Shown: piece after piece, positions 7,357-12,284 of the stretch
Layout: the number at the start of each line of letters is the position of its first letter
Position numbering within the stretch: the stretch's first letter is position 1
Origin: Sva-07 sp964592115
Lineage (GTDB): Bacteria > Actinomycetota > Acidimicrobiia > Acidimicrobiales > Ilumatobacteraceae
Direction: 5' to 3'
DNA: 12,284 bases
Assembly: GCA_964592115.1 (NCBI GenBank)
Contig: CAZQCP010000090.1
Location: forward strand, 1 to 12,284
Translations under genes and position numbers: made by a program
Notes under the pieces: generated by a model
The model's input: only the letters and a program-made list of their open reading frames with translations
Database searches by the model: none
What the model was told of the DNA's origin: nothing

Positions 7357-7496
7357 TTGCATCCGGGGTCAGACCCCAGATGCAACAGCACGCAGCGATT
7401 GCATCCGGGGTCAGACCCCAGATGCAACGGCACACATGATGCTGGCCGGTCTGGCGGTGGTGCGTGGTTGCATCTGGGGTCTGACACCGGATGCAA
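7357..7496. repeat. Three copies of a 29-bp palindromic element (two direct, one inverted)
   Basis: Copies lie at 7357-7385, 7399-7427 and 7468-7496. Each is a near-perfect palindrome: outer arms TTGCATC and GATGCAA, inner arms GGGGTC and GACCCC around one central base, one unpaired position per side. Copies 1 and 2 are identical over the 29 bases, share flanks (CGA before, AAC-GCAC after) and repeat at a 42-base period. Copy 3 is the reverse complement with one changed base in an inner arm and the same flank inverted. The layout of palindromes in direct and inverted orientation in a short intergenic space resembles REP/BIME elements. As RNA each would fold into a 13-bp hairpin just after the ROK stop and just before the next gene, so effects on termination or mRNA stability are possible. 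Confidence 0.9.
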
Positions 7497-7515
7497 TCGG
7501 GTCGTGGGGGAGCGG

Positions 7516-7521
7516 TACGGT
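7516..7521 (+). promoter_or_regulatory. Candidate -10 box for leaderless transcription of the kinase-like gene
   Basis: TACGGT (TAnnnT form) ends seven bases before the ATG at 7529, the spacing expected if transcription starts at the start codon. There is no usable ribosome site: the nearest GGAG is 16 bases away. The surrounding 11 bases, GCGGTACGGTC, recur exactly before the next gene. No convincing -35 is visible; the third palindromic repeat occupies that area. Confidence 0.5.
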
Positions 7522-7528
7522 CGACGCG

Positions 7529-8746
7529 ATGGAAGTGGTCGTCACCCACGGACACCCTGACTTCCTCGACCTGCCGTGGGATGTTCCGCTCGTGGAGTGG
7601 GACGATCCGCGCCTCGTGAAGCTGGCCCACGGCATCAGCCGTCATGTCGTGCGCTTCGTGCGCTACGACCAGCGGGCCTACGCGCTCAAGGCCACGTCGG
7701 AAGCGGAGGCGCGCCGCGAGTACCGGATGTTGCGCGACCTGCATGCCGACCACCTGCCCGTCGTCGAGCCCGTCGGTGTCGTCGCCGACGCGCCGGTGCC
7801 GGGCGAGGCCGTGCTGATCACTCGCTATCTCGACTACTCGCTGCCGTACTGGTACCTGATCGGTCAGGCGGACAGCTGGATCCGGGAGCGGCTGATGGAC
7901 GCCGGCGTGGCGCTGCTCGTGCGGTTGCATCTCGACGGCGTGTTCTGGGGTGACTGCTCGCTGTCGAACATCTTGTGGCGACGTGATGCGGGGGCGATGA
8001 TGGCCTACCTCGTCGATGCCGAGACGACCGAGCGTCACGGCACCATCTCCGACGGCATGCGCGCCCACGACGTGCAGATCGCGATGGAGAACGTGGTCGG
8101 CGGCCTGCTCGAGCTCCAGGCGCGCGGACGCGTCCGCGGCGACATCGATCCGGTGGAGATCGCCGAGGCGGTGCAGGCGCGCTACGAGTCGCTGTGGAAC
8201 GAACTGACTCACGTCGACGAGTTCCCGGTCGACGAGCGCTGGCGCATCGAACAGCGCGTGCGGCGGATCAACGAGCTCGGCTTCGATGTGGAGGAGCTGT
8301 CGATCAGCCGCGACGGTGATCACCTGCGGGTCAAGCCGGTGCTCGTGGAGGAGGGCCATCACGCCCGCGATCTGCGCGCCCGCACGGGGCTCGACGTGCA
8401 GGAGAACCAGGCGCGGCGCCTGCTCGCCGACATCGAGGGGTTCGGCGCGTGGCTGGAGCGGACCGAGGGTCGACCGTTGCCCCAAGCGGTGGCGACGGCA
8501 CGGTGGATCCTCGACGTGTATGAGCCCGTGGTGGAGGCGATCCCCGCCGAGCTGAGCGACCACCTCGAGCCGGCCGAGGTGTTCCATCAGTTCCTCGAAC
8601 ACCGCTACCTGTTGGCGCAGCGGCTCGGGCGCGACGTGCCCAACGACGAGGCGATGCGCTCGTACCTCGACTCGGTGCTGCGGCCGCTCCCCGACGAACG
8701 ACATCTACGGCTCGAAGTGACCGACGACGACGGCGGTACGGTCTGA
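7529..8746 (+). CDS. Kinase-fold protein with C-terminal DUF4032-like domain
   Basis: A 405-residue cytoplasmic protein with no membrane segment. Residues about 40-200 read as a protein-kinase-like fold related to the lipopolysaccharide (Kdo/WaaP) kinase group: K54 in YALKA, E64 in RREY, catalytic-loop D142 and N147 in WGDCSLSNIL, and metal-binding D163 in LVDAE. All key positions are present, so phosphotransfer is plausible. The remaining half (about 210-395, charged, helical) matches what I know as DUF4032, which is found with this kinase fold in Actinobacteria and has no known role. The substrate is unknown. The ATG at 7529 fits a leaderless start; an upstream in-frame extension would run through the palindromic repeats and is rejected. 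The stop is four bases before deoC, suggesting joint expression. Confidence 0.82.
   Translation: MEVVVTHGHPDFLDLPWDVPLVEWDDPRLVKLAHGISRHVVRFVRYDQRAYALKATSEAEARREYRMLRDLHADHLPVVEPVGVVADAPVPGEAVLITRYLDYSLPYWYLIGQADSWIRERLMDAGVALLVRLHLDGVFWGDCSLSNILWRRDAGAMMAYLVDAETTERHGTISDGMRAHDVQIAMENVVGGLLELQARGRVRGDIDPVEIAEAVQARYESLWNELTHVDEFPVDERWRIEQRVRRINELGFDVEELSISRDGDHLRVKPVLVEEGHHARDLRARTGLDVQENQARRLLADIEGFGAWLERTEGRPLPQAVATARWILDVYEPVVEAIPAELSDHLEPAEVFHQFLEHRYLLAQRLGRDVPNDEAMRSYLDSVLRPLPDERHLRLEVTDDDGGTV
8737..8742 (+). promoter_or_regulatory. Candidate -10 box for leaderless transcription of deoC
   Basis: TACGGT lies inside the last codons of the kinase-like gene and ends eight bases before the GTG at 8751. 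The 11-base context GCGGTACGGTC (8733-8743) is identical to that before the upstream gene (7512-7522). deoC has no Shine-Dalgarno sequence at proper spacing, so its own leaderless transcript in addition to readthrough is plausible. Confidence 0.42.
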
Positions 8747-8750
8747 TCTC

Positions 8751-9542
8751 GTGAGTGACACCGCTCGCCGTGCCATCGCCAGTCGGGCGATCGGACTGAT
8801 CGACCTCACCGACCTCGCCGACGACCACGCACCCGACGGCATCGACACGCTGTGTGAGCGGGCGGCCGAGCACGGCACTGCGGCGGTGTGCGTGTGGCCG
8901 GAGTTCGTGCGGCGTTGCGTCGCCGAGCTCCCCGGTTCGGACGTGCGCGTGGCGACCGTCGTCAACTTCCCGAGCGGTGATGAGCCGGCGGCGGAGGTGC
9001 TCGGGATGACGGAAGCTGCGTTGAACGACGGCGCCGACGACATCGACCTCGTGCTGCCCTACCGCGCCTTCCTCGCCGGCGATCGCGCCCGGGCGGAGCG
9101 ACTGATCAGCGATGTGGCCGCGCTCGTCGGCACCGATGGTCGAGTCTTCAAGGTCATCCTGGAGACGGGCGAGCTCGGCGACGAGGCGCAGATCGTTGCG
9201 GCCGGCCGACTCGCCGTCGACCATGGCGCGGGCTTCTTGAAGACGTCGACCGGGAAGACCGCGATCGGGGCGACGCCCGAGGCAGTGCGGGCGATGCTGG
9301 GCGTCATCGCCGAGGCGACCGACGGTACCGAGCGCAGCCGCCCGATCGGCGTCAAGCCGTCCGGCGGCATCCGAACGCTCGACGACGCGGTCGTCTACCT
9401 CGACCTGGCCGATGGCGTGATGGGGGACGGCTGGGCGACCCCAGCGACGTTCCGCTTCGGCGCCAGCGGCCTCCTCGACGCCCTCCTCGCCGAGCTCACC
9501 GACGCCCCCGACGCGCCGGCCCAGCCGCCCACCGCCTACTGA
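8751..9542 (+). CDS. deoC: Deoxyribose-phosphate aldolase (DeoC, E. coli type)
   Basis: A 263-residue class I aldolase that reversibly cleaves 2-deoxyribose 5-phosphate to glyceraldehyde 3-phosphate and acetaldehyde through a lysine Schiff base. The sequence follows the long E. coli-type form: LIDLTDL near the start, ATVVNFPSG, D99 in DIDLVLPYRA, the Schiff-base K164 in FLKTSTGK and K202 in GVKPSGGIR. These correspond to D102, K167 and K201 of the E. coli enzyme. The C-terminal RFGASGLLDALL helix is also typical. The GTG at 8751 is four bases after the preceding stop. No thymidine phosphorylase or phosphopentomutase is visible nearby, so a role in nucleoside salvage is known for the family but not shown by context. 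DeoC-like aldolases of other specificity exist. Confidence 0.9.
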   Translation: MSDTARRAIASRAIGLIDLTDLADDHAPDGIDTLCERAAEHGTAAVCVWPEFVRRCVAELPGSDVRVATVVNFPSGDEPAAEVLGMTEAALNDGADDIDLVLPYRAFLAGDRARAERLISDVAALVGTDGRVFKVILETGELGDEAQIVAAGRLAVDHGAGFLKTSTGKTAIGATPEAVRAMLGVIAEATDGTERSRPIGVKPSGGIRTLDDAVVYLDLADGVMGDGWATPATFRFGASGLLDALLAELTDAPDAPAQPPTAY

Positions 9543-9585
9543 CCCGCGCCCGCCCGGACTCCCACCGCCTACTGACCCGCGCCCG
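9528..9585. repeat. 25-bp direct repeat duplicating the deoC 3' end
   Basis: A 25-base segment at 9528-9552, spanning the last four deoC codons (PTAY) and its stop, is repeated exactly at 9561-9585, giving a 33-base period. The second copy lies outside the gene and directly adjoins the 62-bp repeat array. It looks like a small local duplication. It changes nothing in the DeoC protein. Confidence 0.9.
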
Positions 9586-9591
9586 GCCAGC

Positions 9592-9849
9592 GATGAGTTT
9601 CGTGTGCAGGTGTCGCGCGGGAATCTCATTGGTGGGTGTGGTCGTGTGCCGGCGATGAGTTTCGTGTGCACGTGTCGCGCGGGAATCTCATCGGTNNNNN
9701 NNNNNNNNNNNNNNNNNNNNNNNNNNNNNNNNNNNNNNNNNNNNNNNNNNNNNNNNNNNNNNNNNNNNNNNNNNNNNNNNNNNNNNNNNNNNNNNTCGTG
9801 TGCCGGCGATGAGTTTCGTGTGCACGTGTCGCGCGGGAATCTCATCGGT
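9592..9849. repeat. 62-bp tandem repeat with palindromic core, interrupted by assembly gap
   Basis: A 42-base core appears at 9592-9633, 9654-9695 and 9808-9849. Copies 2 and 3 are identical and copy 1 differs at two positions. Copies 1 and 2 are 62 bases apart, joined by a 20-base linker ending TCGTGTGCCGGC, and the same linker end precedes copy 3. The core has inverted arms GATGAGTTTC and GAATCTCATC (nine of ten complementary) around a GC-rich middle with GTGCAC. The period is not a multiple of three and reading frames break, so it is not coding. The conserved linker rules out a CRISPR array. The true copy number is unknown because the gap falls inside the array. Confidence 0.9.
9696..9795. 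other. Assembly gap (100 N) inside the tandem repeat
   Basis: Exactly 100 undetermined bases, the conventional placeholder for a gap of unknown size. The left edge is the end of a repeat core and the right edge lies 12 bases before the next core, within a linker. Compared with the one complete linker, only eight bases would be missing if the flanking units were neighbours. Confidence 0.97.
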
Positions 9850-10085
9850 CGCCCGCGCCGAGCCGTGGGCACGGGTTGTCGTTGCTGGGTTCGGGGCTAT
9901 GGTCGTCGGTTCACCTGTTGGCTTGCTGAATGTGGGGTAGCGGGATGGTTTCGGTGTGCGAGCGGCACGAGCGACGGATGGTCATCCGGCGCATCGATGC
10001 CCGGCGTGAGCGATGGTGGGCGGTGCTCCTGGGAGCGCCCCCGGTTCGTGCCGTCTTCGCACCGAGATCGTCGAGGAGGTGAACC
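9850..10085 (+). other. Leader region with three small hairpins, no protein gene seen
   Basis: Between the repeat array and the small gene I see no credible coding frame. Three potential RNA structures lie in series: CGGAT-GGTC-ATCCG (9975-9988), a palindrome centred on GCATCGATGC with CCGG arms (9986-10004), and an eight-pair stem GGTGCTCC/GGAGCGCC with one G-U pair (10022-10039). The first two share bases (9986-9988) and would be mutually exclusive. The leader ends in AGGAGGTGA at the ribosome site. Known riboswitch cores were not recognised. Confidence 0.45.
9876..9903 (+). promoter_or_regulatory. Candidate promoter for the small basic protein gene
   Basis: TTGTCG (9876-9881) and TATGGT (9898-9903) are separated by 16 bases; each matches its consensus at four of six positions. 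A start near 9910 would give a leader of about 175 bases before the ATG at 10086. It is the best plus-strand promoter-like pair I found between the repeat array and the gene. Confidence 0.4.
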
Positions 10086-10202
10086 ATGGCGAAGCAGACC
10101 AAGAAGCCCGGCAAGGACGTGCTCGAGAAGCGTCGCGAGAAGAAGGCCAGGCAGGCCGACGCTCCCAAGCAGCGCAAGTCGGCGCGGGCGGGCGCCCGGT
10201 GA
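10086..10202 (+). CDS. Small, strongly basic 38-residue protein of unknown function
   Basis: An ATG at 10086 is preceded five bases upstream by AGGAGGT, close to a perfect ribosome binding site. The 38 codons end in TGA at 10200-10202. Thirty-six of 38 sense codons end in G or C, strong evidence for real coding despite the size. The product starts MAKQTKKPGK, has a central EKRREKKARQ stretch that could be helical, and ends SARAGAR. It contains nine Lys, six Arg and four acidic residues (net about +11), no Cys, no aromatic residue and no membrane segment. Such composition suits nucleic acid or ribosome contact, but no family is recognised and no function is claimed. It is transcribed toward lacI, with a hairpin between them. 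Confidence 0.78.
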   Translation: MAKQTKKPGKDVLEKRREKKARQADAPKQRKSARAGAR

Positions 10203-10209
10203 CCGCAAC

Positions 10210-10250
10210 GGCGGGGCCGTCGCCGGGGAAGAGCCCGGCGTCGGCCCGCC
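10210..10250. terminator. Strong hairpin between convergent genes (probable bidirectional terminator)
   Basis: Arms 10210-10228 and 10233-10250 pair over about 17 bases with one mismatch and one bulged G around an AAGA loop. The hairpin sits eight bases after the small gene's stop and about 58 bases beyond the lacI stop, between converging transcripts. There is no T tract on either side. In high-GC actinobacteria stem-only terminators of this kind are common, so termination in both directions is the likely role. Confidence 0.7.
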
Positions 10251-10307
10251 GGTGGTGCTGGATCCATCGCTGTCGCGGCCCGGTCGTCGAACGAGCTGCA
10301 GCGGCGG

Positions 10308-11363
10308 CTATCGGGCGCGGGCGGTGGTCGAGCGCACCACGAGCTCGATCGGTGCATCCTGTGCCATCGGCGCGCCATCGGTGCTGCGCCGTTCGAGCAG
10401 TTCGAGCAGCCCCCGTGCCGCGGTAGCACCTTGCTCGGCGACGTCCTGGCGGATGGTGGTGAGGCCGACGACCTTGGCGAACTCGTGGTCATCGACACCG
10501 ATGAGGGAGACGTCCGGGCCGGCGCGCAGCCCGGACTGGTTCAGCACCATCAGCGCGCCGTACGCCATTTCGTCCGACATCGCGAACACCGCGGTCGGAG
10601 GATCGCTGGCGGCGAGGAGTGCCGTCATCGCCTCGCTGCCACCATCGATCCCGAAGTTGCCGCTGGCAACCAGTGCTTCGTCGAGCGAGATTCCGTGTCG
10701 TTCGAGCCCGTCGACGAACCCTTCATGGCGGAGGCGGGGCACCTCGACGTTCATCGGATCCTCACTCGTGCCACTGATGAGGCCGATGCGGCGGTGGCCG
10801 AGCTCCGCGAGATGGTCGGCGGCCATCGCCCCGACGGCGCGGTCGTCGACGCGCACCGACGGGCAGTGCCCAGCCGACGATCCGACTGTGGAGATCGCCA
10901 CGCCGCGGGCGGCGAGCGAGCGGACCTGGGCTTCGGTGGCGAAGAGGTTGACGAGGATGATCCCGTCCGCGCGCCGTTCGAGGTGGTGGCCCTCGGTGAG
11001 CAGGCGGTGGCACTCCTCGAGGCTGCCGACGCCGAGGATCAAGAAGTCGTACCCGGCGTCGGCGCAGATCGCTTCCGCACCGGCGACGACGTTGGAGAAG
11101 TACCAGCTCGACAGGTGGGGCACGAGCACGATGACCGTGCGGGCGCGCCCCGCGGCGAGCCGCGACGCAACTGGGTCAGGCCGGTAGCCGAGCTGCGCGG
11201 CGACCTCCTGCACCCGCTCGCGCGTCGACGCGGCGACGTTCGGCAACCCACGCACGGCCCTCGACACGGTCGCCACCGACACGCCCGCGGCCGCGGCGAC
11301 GTCTTCGATGCGCGCGCGGCCCGGGCGAGTCGTGGTGCCGTTGCTCGTGTCGTTCGTCCCCAT
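10308..11363 (-). CDS. LacI family transcriptional repressor
   Basis: A 351-residue DNA-binding regulator. After a polar N-terminal tail, the LacI helix-turn-helix runs from about residue 18 (RIEDVAAAAGVSVATVSRAVRG), followed by NVAASTRERVQEVAAQLGYRPD and the hinge helix VASRLAAGR, whose leucine normally inserts into the central CG of the operator. Residues about 75-345 form the periplasmic-binding-like ligand domain (Peripla_BP_3), with VDDRAVGAMAADHLAELGHRRIGLISG and the late SLIGVDDHEFA. The ligand is probably a sugar, but not predictable. The ATG at 11363 has only a weak ribosome site (AGG). A perfect LacI-type operator overlaps its own -10 box, indicating autorepression. It lies about 5 kb from the sugar operon, and I found no copy of that operator at the sugar operon promoter, so its targets may lie elsewhere. 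Confidence 0.93.
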   Translation of the reverse strand: MGTNDTSNGTTTRPGRARIEDVAAAAGVSVATVSRAVRGLPNVAASTRERVQEVAAQLGYRPDPVASRLAAGRARTVIVLVPHLSSWYFSNVVAGAEAICADAGYDFLILGVGSLEECHRLLTEGHHLERRADGIILVNLFATEAQVRSLAARGVAISTVGSSAGHCPSVRVDDRAVGAMAADHLAELGHRRIGLISGTSEDPMNVEVPRLRHEGFVDGLERHGISLDEALVASGNFGIDGGSEAMTALLAASDPPTAVFAMSDEMAYGALMVLNQSGLRAGPDVSLIGVDDHEFAKVVGLTTIRQDVAEQGATAARGLLELLERRSTDGAPMAQDAPIELVVRSTTARAR

Positions 11364-11416
11364 GTGGCCTGCAGATCATGGAGCATCGGCCGTCCCGGTC
11401 GACGCCCCGGAGCCGC

Positions 11417-11422
11417 AGTGTA
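11417..11422 (-). promoter_or_regulatory. -10 box of the lacI-family gene
   Basis: Minus-strand TACACT (four of six to TATAAT) would start transcription near 11410, about 47 bases before the ATG. The sequence 17 bases upstream (TGGCGG) is a poor -35. The box shares four bases with the operator at 11419-11432, so bound repressor would block polymerase. Confidence 0.5.
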
Positions 11423-11432
11423 AGCGCTTGCA
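11419..11432. promoter_or_regulatory. LacI-family operator TGTAAGCGCTTGCA
   Basis: This 14-base site is palindromic except at one symmetric position pair and matches the LacI/GalR-type pattern TGnAAnCGnTTnCA with the central CG. It is 56 bases upstream of the lacI-family start and overlaps its -10. Autoregulation by the adjacent repressor is the natural reading. An effect on the divergent DinB-like gene, whose start is 86 bases away, is possible but less supported. Confidence 0.8.
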
Positions 11433-11468
11433 GAGCGGACCGCCAGGGAGACCCACGGTGGCGGGTGG

Positions 11469-11497
11469 GTGACAATTCGGGGCGGCGGCCGCATCGT
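11469..11497 (+). promoter_or_regulatory. Tentative promoter of the DinB-like gene
   Basis: GTGACA (11469-11474, five of six to the -35 consensus) is followed after 17 bases by CATCGT (11492-11497, three of six to the -10). Transcription would begin near 11504 with a leader of about 14 bases containing GGAG (11511-11514), which is close to the GTG. A leaderless start is an alternative. Confidence 0.35.
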
Positions 11498-11517
11498 CGG
11501 ATGGCAAGCTGGAGTTC

Positions 11518-12123
11518 GTGACGGCTGACTCCAAGGCGACCCTGCTGCGGTACCTGCAGCGTGGCCGCGAGGCTCTCGTGTGGAAGGTCGCGGGCATCTC
11601 GGAGTACGACGTTCGTCGACCGCTCACGCCGACGGCCACCAACCTGCTCGGACTCGTGAAGCACGTTGCCAGCGTCGAGGCCGGCTACTTCGGCGAGGTG
11701 TTCGGCCGACCGTTCCCCGAACCGATCCCGTGGTACGACGAAGACACCGAGGCGAACGCCGACATGTGGGCGACGGCCGATGAGGAACGCGACGACCTGA
11801 TCGCGTTCTACCAGCGCGTGTGGGCGCACTCCGACGCGACGATCGCCGAGCTCGATCTCGATGCTCCGGGTCGTGTGCCGTGGTGGGGCGACCGGGGAGA
11901 CGTGACCCTCCAGCAGATCCTCGTGCACATGATCGCCGAGACCGACCGCCACGCCGGCCACGCGGACATCGTGCGTGAGTTGGTCGACGGTGCTGCGGGC
12001 TACCACACCGATGTCAGCAACATGCCCGACGAGGACGCAGCATGGTGGGCGATCTACCACGAGCAAGTCGAAGCGGCCGCCCGCACTGCGGCCGCCCGCA
12101 CCGACGGCTCCGCGCCCACCTGA
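11518..12123 (+). CDS. DinB superfamily protein (DUF664 type)
   Basis: A 201-residue cytoplasmic four-helix-bundle protein. The strings RPLTPTATNLLGLVKHVASVEAGYFGE (opening at about residue 34) and LVHMIAETDRHAGHADIVREL (from 135) are the hallmarks of the actinobacterial DUF664 branch of DinB proteins. Histidines H49, H137, H145 and H148 are candidates for the metal triad seen in the superfamily. Related proteins include thiol-dependent transferases (mycothiol or bacillithiol) and many of unknown activity, so a thiol or metal-dependent reaction is possible but not shown. The C-terminus is an Ala/Thr-rich tail. The GTG at 11518 has GGAG only three bases upstream. It is divergent from the lacI-family gene with no evident operon partner; the tRNA follows 90 bases later. 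Confidence 0.88.
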   Translation: MTADSKATLLRYLQRGREALVWKVAGISEYDVRRPLTPTATNLLGLVKHVASVEAGYFGEVFGRPFPEPIPWYDEDTEANADMWATADEERDDLIAFYQRVWAHSDATIAELDLDAPGRVPWWGDRGDVTLQQILVHMIAETDRHAGHADIVRELVDGAAGYHTDVSNMPDEDAAWWAIYHEQVEAAARTAAARTDGSAPT

Positions 12124-12197
12124 CCTCGGCGCACCGCCTGTTCGCTACCGACGCCAATCGCTCGCCCGTACCTCGTCTGCGTGAGGGCGGCGCACGG

Positions 12198-12203
12198 TAA
12201 CCT
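12198..12203 (+). promoter_or_regulatory. Candidate -10 box of the tRNA-Arg gene
   Basis: TAACCT (TAnnnT form) lies ten bases before the first tRNA base, a normal distance for a short tRNA leader. The matching -35 area (12175-12180, GTCTGC) is poor. The stretch 12124-12213 otherwise holds no gene and no clear terminator for the DinB-like gene. Confidence 0.4.
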
Positions 12204-12213
12204 GCTCGTCCCC

Positions 12214-12284
12214 GCCCTCGTAGCTCAGGGGATAGAGCATCGGCCTCCGGAGCCGTGTGCGCAGGTTCGAATCCTGCCGAGGGC
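12214..12284 (+). tRNA. tRNA-Arg(CCG), complete except discriminator base
   Basis: The cloverleaf folds by eye. The acceptor arms GCCCTCG and CGAGGGC pair fully (seven pairs), the D arm is GCTC/GAGC with an eight-base loop containing GG, and the anticodon loop is CTCCGGA with CCG at positions 34-36. The variable loop has four bases, and the T arm GCAGG/CCTGC encloses TTCGAAT. The outermost anticodon-stem pair is a T-T mismatch. The window ends at the last acceptor base, so the discriminator and any encoded CCA lie outside. It decodes CGG, a frequent arginine codon in high-GC genomes. tRNA 3' ends are common integration sites, so the sequence just beyond the window may be of interest. Confidence 0.95.

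Noticed and set aside
6584..8704. Long minus-strand frame antisense to ROK and the kinase-like gene
   Set aside because: It has no recognisable domains and runs through the palindromic repeats. The plus strand carries full family motifs.
9592..9849. CRISPR-like look of repeated 42-base cores
   Set aside because: The segments between cores are the same sequence where visible, so they are not spacers; no cas gene is present. It is a tandem repeat.
8331..9872. Minus-strand frame spanning the N gap, containing repeated MRFPRDTCTRNSS
   Set aside because: The frame is continued artificially through N, is antisense to deoC, and the repeated peptide is a translation of the 62-bp array, whose period is not a multiple of three.
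9904..10085. Riboswitch in the leader of the small basic gene
   Set aside because: Only small local hairpins are seen and no known aptamer core is recognised.
9604..11187. Plus-strand 527-residue frame across the gap and opposite lacI
   Set aside because: It crosses the N run and is antisense to a clear LacI-family gene; Ser/Arg-rich without domain features.

Overview
The window looks like chromosomal DNA of a high-GC actinobacterium. GC is very high with strong G/C at third codon positions. GTG starts are common, genes often overlap by a GTGA tetranucleotide, and several genes look leaderless with a TAnnnT box 7-8 bases before the start codon. A kinase-like/DUF4032 protein and a DUF664-type DinB protein are also typical of Actinomycetota. 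An acidimicrobial (Ilumatobacter-like) origin is my best guess, but that is inference only. The run of exactly 100 N inside a tandem repeat marks this as a draft scaffold.

Left half (1-5945, minus strand): one carbohydrate uptake and conversion operon. Reading from its promoter at 6005-5977, the order is a Gfo/Idh/MocA oxidoreductase, a TIM-barrel sugar phosphate isomerase/epimerase-like protein, a two-domain RbsA-type ATPase, an RbsC-type permease and, after a 178-base spacer with a long hairpin and a 15-bp minisatellite, an RbsB-type lipoprotein. Two junctions are GTGA overlaps and one is a 13-base gap. The operon has no sugar kinase, which suits a pathway that first oxidises and isomerises an unphosphorylated substrate. 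The substrate cannot be named from sequence.

Middle (6000-9542, plus strand): a ROK-family regulator is divergent from the operon and is the obvious candidate to control it. A 39-codon reading frame with a strong ribosome binding site precedes it and ends in a GTGA overlap with its start. Three copies of a 29-bp palindromic element (two direct, one inverted) follow. Then come a kinase-fold/DUF4032 protein and a DeoC-type deoxyribose-phosphate aldolase, both apparently preceded by the same 11-base promoter box.

Repeat region (9543-10085): no protein gene was found. It holds a 25-bp duplication, at least three copies of a 62-bp tandem repeat interrupted by the assembly gap, a candidate promoter, and a leader with three small hairpins. 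These lead to a 38-codon, very basic small protein with a near-perfect ribosome binding site (10086-10202).

Right end: a LacI-family repressor (minus) converges on the small gene across a strong hairpin. It carries a perfect LacI-type operator overlapping its own -10 box, suggesting autorepression. A DUF664/DinB-like protein (plus) is divergent from it. The window ends inside a tRNA-Arg(CCG) gene that lacks only its discriminator base. The least described items are the 62-bp array, the 29-bp palindromes, the ROK leader frame and the small basic protein.
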